Position numbers and translations under genes: made by a program
Notes under the pieces: model-generated
The model's database searches: none
The model's input: only the letters and a program-made list of their open reading frames with translations
What the model was told of the DNA's origin: nothing
NCBI GenBank assembly: GCA_934718135.1
Contig: CAKUZW010000004.1
Span: 1-64,000, forward strand
From: an uncultured Candidatus Melainabacteria bacterium
GTDB taxonomy: Bacteria; Cyanobacteriota; Vampirovibrionia; Gastranaerophilales; Gastranaerophilaceae
DNA: 64,000 bases
Reading direction: 5' to 3'
Shown here: positions 57,723-64,000 of the stretch, in pieces
How the letters are laid out: every line of letters begins with the position of its first letter
How positions within the stretch are numbered: the stretch's first letter is position 1

Positions 57723-59513
57723 CTAACCTACTGTTACCAAAACTTCACCGGTTTGAACTTTGTTCCCGACTTCAATTTCAACAGATTTAACTGTTCCGGA
57801 TACAGGAGATTTAATTTCTGTTTCCATTTTCATTGCTTCAATAACTGCAATAACATCGCCTTCTGAAATCGAATCACCTTCGGATACCAATACTTTTAAT
57901 ACATTACCAGGAAGAGCGGCTTTAATTGGTGTACCTTCTCCGTTTGATGAAGAAGTGTCTTTTGTGTCAATGCCTTCTTTAACGTTGAAATTATATTCTT
58001 TTCCGTTAACTTTTGCCTTATCTCCGTCAAATGTAATTGCATATTTTTTACCGTTAACAGTAACTGTATAGTCATTTGTATTTGAAGTTGTTGATGCTTC
58101 TTTTTTAGGTTCATTTTTACGAACACCGATTGTTCCTTTACCTTGTAAGAATAAAATACCTTTTTCTTTACAAGCTGCTGAGATGAATAAGTTTTCATCA
58201 TTAACCGGTAAGTTAGCATCTTCAAGTCTTTTCTTAGCAACTTCAAGACCTTTATTCGGATCTTTGTCATTGATATCAACGACTTTTTCTGTTGTTGGTT
58301 GCAATCCTAATTGTTCTTCCGCAATTTTTACAACTTCAGCATCAGGTGTACATGGAGTTTTTCCAAAATATCCAAGAACCATTTTTCCGTAACCTTCTGC
58401 AATTTTTTTCCAGTTCCCAAACATTACATTATTAAATGCTTGTTGGAAATAGAATTGAGAAACAGGAGTAACTGATGTTCCAAAACCGCCTTTTTCTACA
58501 ACTTCTTTCATCGCCGCAACAATTTGAGGATATTTATCCATTAAATTGTTATCTCTCAACATTTGAGTATTTGCTGTTAATGCTCCTCCCGGAAGTGGAG
58601 ATTGAATAATCATCGGATTTACAGAAAGAGCTTCCGGTGGTAGGAAATAATCTTTCATACATTCTTTAAAGATTTCTTCTGTTTCTAAGATTTTTTCAAC
58701 ATCCAAATCAAGGTCATATTCTGTACCTTTAAGAGCATGCCACATTGAAACGATGTCAGGTTGAGCTGTTCCACCTGAAACCGGTTTCATTGATAAGTCG
58801 ATACAATTTGCACCGCCTTCAAGTGCTGCAAGATAAGCTGCTAAACCTGTTCCTGCGGTTTCGTGAGAGTGGAATCTGATATCAGCGTCAGCCCCTAAAA
58901 TTTCACGAGTTCTTTTAATTGTTTCAAACACTTTGTGTGGAGCTGATGTTCCTGATGCATCTTTGAAAGCTAAAGAATCAAATTCGATACCTGCATCTAA
59001 GATTGAACGTAATACTCTTTCATAAAATTCAACATCATGTGCTCCAGTACATCCGATAGGTAATTCCATCATCGTGATTGTTACTTCATGTTTTAGACCA
59101 TGTTTTTTGATACATTGGCTTGAATATAATAAGTTATTTACATCATTCAAAGCATCAAAGTTTCTAACTGTTGTAACGCCATGTTTTTTGAACATTTTTG
59201 CGTGCAAATCAATAACATCTCTCGGTTGAGAATCAAGACCAACAACGTTAACCCCTCTAGATAGAGATTGAAGATTGATATCAGGTCCTACTGCTGCTCT
59301 AATTTTATCCATTGTTTCGAATGCATTTTCGTTACAATAAAAAATAGGAGATTGAAATCTTGCTCCACCTGCAACTTCAAAATGTCTGATACCTGCTTTA
59401 ACTGCAGATTGTAATGCAGGTAAAAAATCATCTACAAAAACTCTTGCTCCATATACTGATTGGAAACCATCTCTAAAAGATGTATCCATAACTTTAATAA
59501 GTTTCTTCCCCAT
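57723..59513 (-). CDS. oadA: Decarboxylase alpha subunit with biotin domain (OadA type)
   Basis: 596 residues. The N-terminal carboxyltransferase TIM barrel begins KVMDTSFRDGFQSVYGARV and contains the metal ligand pattern in DIRFHSHETAGTGLAAYLAA and FKDASGT. A conserved PYC_OADA domain follows (about 320-450). A biotinyl domain sits at the C-terminus, with the biotin lysine at Lys562 in EAMKMET, 34 residues from the end. It transfers carboxyl from oxaloacetate (or a related 2-oxo acid) to biotin. The substrate is inferred from OadA-like N-terminal sequence and from oadB/oadG neighbours. Confidence 0.93.
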   Translation of the reverse strand: MGKKLIKVMDTSFRDGFQSVYGARVFVDDFLPALQSAVKAGIRHFEVAGGARFQSPIFYCNENAFETMDKIRAAVGPDINLQSLSRGVNVVGLDSQPRDVIDLHAKMFKKHGVTTVRNFDALNDVNNLLYSSQCIKKHGLKHEVTITMMELPIGCTGAHDVEFYERVLRSILDAGIEFDSLAFKDASGTSAPHKVFETIKRTREILGADADIRFHSHETAGTGLAAYLAALEGGANCIDLSMKPVSGGTAQPDIVSMWHALKGTEYDLDLDVEKILETEEIFKECMKDYFLPPEALSVNPMIIQSPLPGGALTANTQMLRDNNLMDKYPQIVAAMKEVVEKGGFGTSVTPVSQFYFQQAFNNVMFGNWKKIAEGYGKMVLGYFGKTPCTPDAEVVKIAEEQLGLQPTTEKVVDINDKDPNKGLEVAKKRLEDANLPVNDENLFISAACKEKGILFLQGKGTIGVRKNEPKKEASTTSNTNDYTVTVNGKKYAITFDGDKAKVNGKEYNFNVKEGIDTKDTSSSNGEGTPIKAALPGNVLKVLVSEGDSISEGDVIAVIEAMKMETEIKSPVSGTVKSVEIEVGNKVQTGEVLVTVG

Positions 59514-59544
59514 AAACTATTGTCCTTTCTATAAAAATTTTGTA

Positions 59545-59781
59545 TTAACCTCTTTTTGCTTTAACCACTGCAATTGCAAGTGCGATTGCTTCATCCACAT
59601 TTTCACTTGCTTTTTTCACTGTGCTTTTTACTTCTTCTACTGCTTCAGGGAATATTTTGTTTAAATATCCCACAATTTTTGACATTATGTACATTGAAAT
59701 AATCATAATAGTCAAAAACACGAGCACAAACCCCATGCCCATTACAAGAAGAATTAAGCCGTTTTCTAAATTTCCACTCAT
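59545..59781 (-). CDS. oadG: Decarboxylase gamma subunit (OadG type)
   Basis: 78 residues: one N-terminal membrane helix (GLILLVMGMGFVLVFLTIMI) followed by a charged helix with KIFPEAVEEVKSTVKKASEN. This is the usual OadG layout. OadG helps assemble alpha and beta subunits at the membrane. It overlaps birA by 4 nt (ATGA) and precedes oadA. Confidence 0.85.
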   Translation of the reverse strand: MSGNLENGLILLVMGMGFVLVFLTIMIISMYIMSKIVGYLNKIFPEAVEEVKSTVKKASENVDEAIALAIAVVKAKRG

Positions 59782-60500
59782 ATAATATCTCCTATCGTAA
59801 GTACTGTCTCTTTATTCTCTTCTGTTAGTAAAACAAGTTCTCCGTTATCGGTAATCTCTTTTGCTAGTCCTGTTTTTATTTTGTTAAACACTTGTACCCT
59901 TAAATTTTTATTTAAGAAGCAGTTTCTATTAATATAATCATATTTGATATATAAAAATCCTTTTTTTAAGAATTTGTCATAATTTGCGAAAAATTCAGTA
60001 AGTAATTTGTCTAAAAATTCGTCAGTATCGATATTTTTCCCTGTTTCAATATTTAAACTTGTCGCAATTTTATCCGGAATTTTATCTATCTTTTCTTGTG
60101 TAGAATTAAGATTTACCCCAATCCCAAGAACAATTCCCTTTAATTTTTGACCTTGCATGACAGTTTCTGAGAGTATTCCTGCAATCTTTTTCCCGTCAAT
60201 CAAAACATCATTTGGCCATTTTATTTTAGTCTTTAAACCGTAAGTTTCAAGAACTCTACATAATGCAACAGATAAATATTGAGTTATATTTGGGTAAATC
60301 TCGTTAAATGTTTCAGACGGTTTTAAAACTATTGATAAAAAGAGGTTATTTTCACCCAAATCAACCCAAGAACGATTTAATCTTCCTCTTCCTGCTGTTT
60401 GTCTTTTTGTGATAATGGCTGTTCTATCTTCAAATTCAGCTATATGCTCTTTTGCATAGCTGTTTGTAGACTCAATTTCCTCTAATCGGATAATCTTCAT
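59778..60500 (-). CDS. birA: Biotin-protein ligase
   Basis: 240 residues from the ATG at 60500 (AGGGG upstream; an earlier start at 60518 is possible). It activates biotin and attaches it to the carrier lysine. Motifs: ESTNSYAKEH, TAGRGRLNRSWVDLGENNLF (biotin-binding GRGR loop), KWPNDVLIDGKKIAGILSE, and GIGVNLNS. The N-terminal DNA-binding domain of regulatory BirA proteins is absent, so it is a monofunctional ligase. It is the first gene of the decarboxylase operon and supplies biotin to OadA. Confidence 0.94.
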   Translation of the reverse strand: MKIIRLEEIESTNSYAKEHIAEFEDRTAIITKRQTAGRGRLNRSWVDLGENNLFLSIVLKPSETFNEIYPNITQYLSVALCRVLETYGLKTKIKWPNDVLIDGKKIAGILSETVMQGQKLKGIVLGIGVNLNSTQEKIDKIPDKIATSLNIETGKNIDTDEFLDKLLTEFFANYDKFLKKGFLYIKYDYINRNCFLNKNLRVQVFNKIKTGLAKEITDNGELVLLTEENKETVLTIGDII

Positions 60501-60605
60501 TTTTAAACCCCTGACCATTCTCTATATATTTATTTTATAACAAACAAAAAAAAGTTTGCGAAAAAATTTTTTTCGGTGTACCATGTGATGTGCGAAGGGA
60601 GAAAA

Positions 60606-61295
60606 ATGGAGCATTGGATTTATACAGCTAATATATTTGGTCATGGAGTATCATTTAATATGGATACCATTTTGACAATGTGGTTCAGTATGGCATTGTT
60701 AATTGTATTAGCATTAATTACTACAAGAAATTTAAAAATGGTTCCGGGGAAGCTTCAATTGGTTGGCGAAGGAATTATAAAATATTTTAACGATATATCA
60801 AAAGCAAGTATGGGCAATGATGAAGCTCAAAAACATATTGCAATTATTTTAACATTGTTTATGTTTATATTGACTGCAAATTTAGTTGGTCAATTGCCAT
60901 TAAAATTGATTCATCTTGCAAATGGAGAATTGGCATCTCCAAATAACGACATAAATATGACTGCAGCAATGGCAATTGTTGTTTCTATTTATTATATATT
61001 CTACGGAGTAAAAAGAAGCGGATTTAGATTTTTCTTCAAAGGTTTCAGTATTGATGGTATAATTATTACATTAGTTGATACATTGGAATTGTTTGTAAGG
61101 CCGTTTTCTTTGGCACTTCGACTTTTTGCCAATATTTTGGCAGGAGAATTGTTGGTTGCAACATTCATCAGTTTGTTTGCAATCGTATTACCGTTGCCGT
61201 TTATGTTATTTGAATTATTTGTTGCATTGATTCAAGCTTTGGTATTTACATTGTTATCAACAACATATATTTCAATGGCGGTACAAGAAGAGTAA
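60606..61295 (+). CDS. atpB: ATP synthase F0 subunit a
   Basis: 229 residues from the ATG at 60606, which has GGGAGAAAA in front; the longer frame from 60576 adds ten residues without support. It forms the proton half-channels against the c-ring. The essential Arg is in LALRLFANILAGELLVA. FVALIQALVFTLLSTTYISM is the usual last helix. It is the first gene of an operon in cyanobacterial order and is divergent from birA; no atpI gene is seen before it. Confidence 0.95.
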   Translation: MEHWIYTANIFGHGVSFNMDTILTMWFSMALLIVLALITTRNLKMVPGKLQLVGEGIIKYFNDISKASMGNDEAQKHIAIILTLFMFILTANLVGQLPLKLIHLANGELASPNNDINMTAAMAIVVSIYYIFYGVKRSGFRFFFKGFSIDGIIITLVDTLELFVRPFSLALRLFANILAGELLVATFISLFAIVLPLPFMLFELFVALIQALVFTLLSTTYISMAVQEE

Positions 61296-61328
61296 GATTA
61301 TTACCATTTAAATAAAGGAGAAAAACAC

Positions 61329-61568
61329 ATGGCAGTAGAACAAACTTTAGATTTAGCAAAATTAGGTGCAGGTATTGCAATCGGTTTTGGTGCAATTGGT
61401 GGAGGTTTAGGTTTAGGTATTGCAACAAAAGGCGTTTTAGATGCAATCGCTCGTCAACCTGAAATTAAAGCTGAAGCTTTCAAAAACTTTATTATTGGTG
61501 CAGGTTTAGCAGAAGCAACTGCTATTTATGCATTGTTTATAGCAATTATGTTATTATTCTCTAAGTAG
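61329..61568 (+). CDS. atpE: ATP synthase F0 subunit c
   Basis: 79 residues, a two-helix hairpin. The ion-binding carboxylate is Glu62 in GLAEATAIYALF. The loop ARQPE (41-45) touches the F1 stalk. At positions where sodium-type c subunits have Gln and Ser, this one has Leu29 (GGGLGLG) and Ala63, which points to proton coupling. AAAGGAG lies before the ATG. Strong, even codon use suits a highly expressed multicopy subunit. Confidence 0.97.
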   Translation: MAVEQTLDLAKLGAGIAIGFGAIGGGLGLGIATKGVLDAIARQPEIKAEAFKNFIIGAGLAEATAIYALFIAIMLLFSK

Positions 61569-61587
61569 GTTTTAAGGACAGGTAGAA

Positions 61588-62061
61588 ATGATTGAATTTA
61601 ACGCTACATTTTTAGTTGCAATGTTGAGTTTTGTATTGTTCATAATTATTATGAATGCAATATTCTACAAACCTGTTTTAAATATCATGAGAAAAAGGGA
61701 AGAATATATAAATACAAACTATAATGACGCAAAAGAATTTTCACAAAAAGCAGGAGAACTTAATAATCATAGAGAAAGTGAAATTAAGAAAACTCAGGCA
61801 CAGTGTAGAATTCAAATAAAAAATGCTGTTGAGTCTGTTCAAGATGAAGCAAATTCTAAAATGTCAGCAGCAAGAGTTGAATCTAAAAAGAAAATTCAAG
61901 CAAAGAAAGATGTTTTGCTTCAAGATGAGCAAAAGTTAAAAGATACTGTGAAGTCAACAATTGTAAAAGATTTGGCTTCTTCAATCACTTCTAAACTTTT
62001 AGGGCAAGAAATTGCTCCTCAGTCAGTGAATTACGAAATTGTTAATAAGGTAATGGATTAA
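61588..62061 (+). CDS. atpF': ATP synthase F0 subunit b'
   Basis: 157 residues: an N-terminal membrane helix (TFLVAMLSFVLFIIIMNAIF), then a long helix with REEYINTNYNDAKEFSQKAG and KKIQAKKDVLLQDEQKLKD. Cyanobacteria and relatives have a b/b' heterodimer as the peripheral stalk; the order c-b'-b-delta here matches. KPVLNIMRKREE is the conserved position just after the helix. Confidence 0.92.
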   Translation: MIEFNATFLVAMLSFVLFIIIMNAIFYKPVLNIMRKREEYINTNYNDAKEFSQKAGELNNHRESEIKKTQAQCRIQIKNAVESVQDEANSKMSAARVESKKKIQAKKDVLLQDEQKLKDTVKSTIVKDLASSITSKLLGQEIAPQSVNYEIVNKVMD

Positions 62062-62063
62062 TT

Positions 62064-62573
62064 ATGCAAGAAATTTTATCATTTTTTAAATATTTAGCAA
62101 CCTCAAATACAATCAATTTTATTATTATGATTATAATCCTTGCTGTTATTGTAAAAAAGATGAATTTATCCGCTTCAATGGATAAATCCATTTCCGGGGT
62201 TGAATCTTCAATAAAAAAATCAGATGACGAGAAGTCAAATGCAGAAAAAATGTTGAATGATGCAACATTAAAAGTTGAAGAACTTCCTAAAGATATAAAA
62301 AAATTGGAACAGGAAGCTGATTTGAAAGCGGATGTTTTTAAATCTAAAATTGAAGAATCAACCCAAAAGACAATTTTCGAAATTGACAAGAGTGTTGATA
62401 GAGCAATTTCGATAGAGGAAAAGAAAATGTCAAATATTTTGACAGGTAAAACAATTATTGCTTCTGTAGAGTTGGCAAAAGACCAAATTAAAAATTTGTT
62501 AAAAGTTAATCCTGATTTGCATAACAAATTTTTCGAAGATAGTTTAGATGAACTTGGTAGGGTGAAATTATAA
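62064..62573 (+). CDS. atpF: ATP synthase F0 subunit b
   Basis: 169 residues. A membrane helix near the N-terminus (TINFIIMIIILAVIVKKMNL) is followed by a coiled coil that ends in GKTIIASVELAKDQIKNLLK. It pairs with b' to hold F1 static. Divergent in sequence but fixed by position between b' and delta. It is 2 nt after b' and its stop overlaps the atpH start (TAATG). Confidence 0.88.
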   Translation: MQEILSFFKYLATSNTINFIIMIIILAVIVKKMNLSASMDKSISGVESSIKKSDDEKSNAEKMLNDATLKVEELPKDIKKLEQEADLKADVFKSKIEESTQKTIFEIDKSVDRAISIEEKKMSNILTGKTIIASVELAKDQIKNLLKVNPDLHNKFFEDSLDELGRVKL

Positions 62574-63118
62574 TGGCAGAATTAAATATTTCAACAGTTT
62601 CAAAAAATTATGCTCAGGCTCTTATTGATGTGGCTGCTGAGTCAAACTCTTATGAATTATTTAAAGATCAATTAGACGAAATTAAATCTGTATTAGATTC
62701 ATCTAAAGATTTGCAGATCGTTATGGGCAATACATCAATTAATATTTCAAAGAAAATTGATATATTAAATACTATATTAGGTGATAAAGTTAATCCTAAA
62801 ATAATGAATTTTTTGAATTTATTAATTGAAAAAAACAGATTTGATGAATTTGATTCTATATTGGTTTCATATAATGAAATTTTAGACAAAAAATCAAATA
62901 AGAAAAATGTCGAAATTATTTCACCAATCGAATTGAATTTTGAGACAAAATCAAATGTTTTGTTCAAGTTGGAGCATAAATTGAATTGTGAAGTTGTTCC
63001 ACATTGGACAGTTGATGAAGATATTATTGCGGGACTTACTTTCAAATTTGATGATTATGTTATAGATACAAGTATTCGTAATAAGATAGAAAATTTAAGT
63101 AAAAACATATCTAGGTAA
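62573..63118 (+). CDS. atpH: ATP synthase F1 subunit delta
   Basis: 181 residues, full OSCP/delta length. STVSKNYAQALIDVAAESNS at the N-terminus and the C-terminal EDIIAGLTFKFDDYVIDTSI with NKIENLSKNI are family hallmarks. It links the peripheral stalk to F1. Translationally coupled to atpF. Confidence 0.94.
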   Translation: MAELNISTVSKNYAQALIDVAAESNSYELFKDQLDEIKSVLDSSKDLQIVMGNTSINISKKIDILNTILGDKVNPKIMNFLNLLIEKNRFDEFDSILVSYNEILDKKSNKKNVEIISPIELNFETKSNVLFKLEHKLNCEVVPHWTVDEDIIAGLTFKFDDYVIDTSIRNKIENLSKNISR

Positions 63119-63129
63119 AAGGGGAAATT

Positions 63130-64000
63130 ATGGCACTAATACAACCTGATGAAATTAGTTCAATTATAAAAAGTAAAATTGACAATTATGAACTTCAAAC
63201 AGAAGTTTCAAATACCGGTACTGTTTTAGAAATCGGTGACGGTATTGCTCGTGCTTACGGTTTGCGTAACGTAATGGCAAACGAACTTGTTCAGTTTGAA
63301 GACGGTGAAGGGACTTTAGGTATTGCAATGAACCTTGAAGAGGACAATGTTGGTATTGTAATCTTAGGGGAATATACAAATATCAAAGAAGGTACAGTTG
63401 TAAAAACAACAGGAAGAATTGCTTCTGTCCCTGTTGGTGACGGTTTAATCGGAAGAATTGTTGATCCGACAGGTAAACCGTTAGACGGTAAAGGTGATTA
63501 TTCTTATTCTAAAACAAGACCAATTGAGAGAGTTGCTCCGGGTATTGTTGCAAGAAGATCCGTTTATCAACCTTTACAAACTGGTTTGACAGCAATTGAT
63601 GCATTGACTCCAATCGGTAGAGGTCAAAGAGAATTGATTATCGGTGATCGTCAAACAGGTAAAACAGCAATCGCTATTGATACAATTATCAATCAAAAGG
63701 GTAAAGATGTAATTTGTATTTATGTAGCTATTGGGCAAAAAGCTTCAACTGTAGCTCATTTAGCTAAAACGTTAGAAGAACACGGTGCAATGGCATATTC
63801 TATCATTGTTTCTTCAACTGCTAACGAATCAGCACCTTTACAATATATTGCACCATTTGCAGGTGTAACAATTGGTGAAGAATTTATGGAACAAGGCAAA
63901 GACGTCTTAATTATATATGATGATTTGTCTAAACATGCTCAGGCTTATCGTGCAATGAGTTTGCTTTTGAAAAGACCACCAGGACGTGAAGCATACCCTG
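63130..64000 (+). CDS. atpA: ATP synthase F1 subunit alpha, cut by window edge
   Basis: The first 290 residues. N-terminal beta barrel with GTVLEIGDGIARAYGL and NLEEDNVGIVILGE. Walker A is GDRQTGKT at 172-179, and the conserved DDLSKHAQAYRAMSLLLKRP is near the edge. GGGGAAATT precedes the ATG. Presumably gamma follows; the beta/epsilon genes may be elsewhere, as in cyanobacteria. Confidence 0.97.
   Translation, partial: MALIQPDEISSIIKSKIDNYELQTEVSNTGTVLEIGDGIARAYGLRNVMANELVQFEDGEGTLGIAMNLEEDNVGIVILGEYTNIKEGTVVKTTGRIASVPVGDGLIGRIVDPTGKPLDGKGDYSYSKTRPIERVAPGIVARRSVYQPLQTGLTAIDALTPIGRGQRELIIGDRQTGKTAIAIDTIINQKGKDVICIYVAIGQKASTVAHLAKTLEEHGAMAYSIIVSSTANESAPLQYIAPFAGVTIGEEFMEQGKDVLIIYDDLSKHAQAYRAMSLLLKRPPGREAYP

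Overview
The window looks like a piece of chromosome from a gut-type, non-photosynthetic relative of the Cyanobacteria (Melainabacteria/Vampirovibrionia, most likely Candidatus Gastranaerophilales). That is an inference. It rests on very AT-rich DNA with a standard code, on an ATP synthase operon in cyanobacterial order with separate b' and b subunits (a-c-b'-b-delta-alpha), and on several prepilin-like proteins with the FTLAEVLITLGIIG signature, some fused to a C-terminal peptidase S74 chaperone. Flagellar genes, a Kdo (LPS) pathway and a decarboxylase sodium pump fit a motile, Gram-negative, fermentative cell. No rRNA, tRNA, CRISPR array, integrase or transposase was seen.

Layout. 1-6 kb: a cut-off oligopeptide-binding protein, typA, an unknown helical protein and a drug-type MFS exporter, all on the minus strand. 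6-13.4 kb: three large prepilin/beta-repeat/S74 proteins, with metK between the second and third. 13.5-19.8 kb: valS, ribosomal protein S1, and a flagellar fragment (fliJ, a fliK-like gene, a rod/hook protein). 19.9-26.4 kb: rpiB, rsfS, a phosphohexomutase, an orphan sugar ABC permease, kdsD-kdsC, queD and uppP. 26.4-31.8 kb: two unknown membrane proteins in one operon with a GH13 glycosidase. 31.9-41.1 kb: leuC, a prepilin/XRE regulator pair, an isolated rpsE-rpmD-rplO-secY cluster with a structured leader, rqcH, and aspS. 41.2-49.3 kb: a predicted zinc metalloprotease-like protein, small zinc-ribbon and membrane proteins, mnmG, a formyltransferase, mtaB, and a second XRE/prepilin pair whose prepilin carries a palindromic repeat in its leader. 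49.3-56.4 kb: a PHP phosphoesterase, a membrane protein, rph, two exported Lys/Gln-rich proteins, ilvB, and a diverged PurD/PurN-like pair. 56.5-64 kb: birA-oadG-oadA-oadB (sodium-pumping decarboxylase), divergent from the ATP synthase operon, which runs off the right edge inside atpA.

How the genes work together. The right end is an energy module: a biotin-dependent decarboxylase that should expel sodium, its own biotin ligase, and an F-type ATPase whose c subunit lacks the usual sodium ligands. kdsD/kdsC, uppP and the phosphohexomutase serve the envelope. The prepilin proteins point to an elaborate type IV pilus or pseudopilus surface system; its assembly ATPase, platform protein and prepilin peptidase lie outside this window.

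The most unusual signals are five. First, three prepilin-anchored proteins with self-cleaving trimerisation domains. Second, two separate loci where a 73-residue XRE repressor is divergent from a prepilin, one with a near-perfect 27-bp palindrome between them. Third, a 123-bp palindromic repeat translated inside a prepilin leader. Fourth, a set of genes whose -10 box lies 6-11 nt before the start codon, implying leaderless or nearly leaderless mRNAs. Fifth, an overlapping PurN-like/PurD-like pair with altered catalytic residues. Where the longest open frame begins too far upstream, the starts given here have been moved inward.
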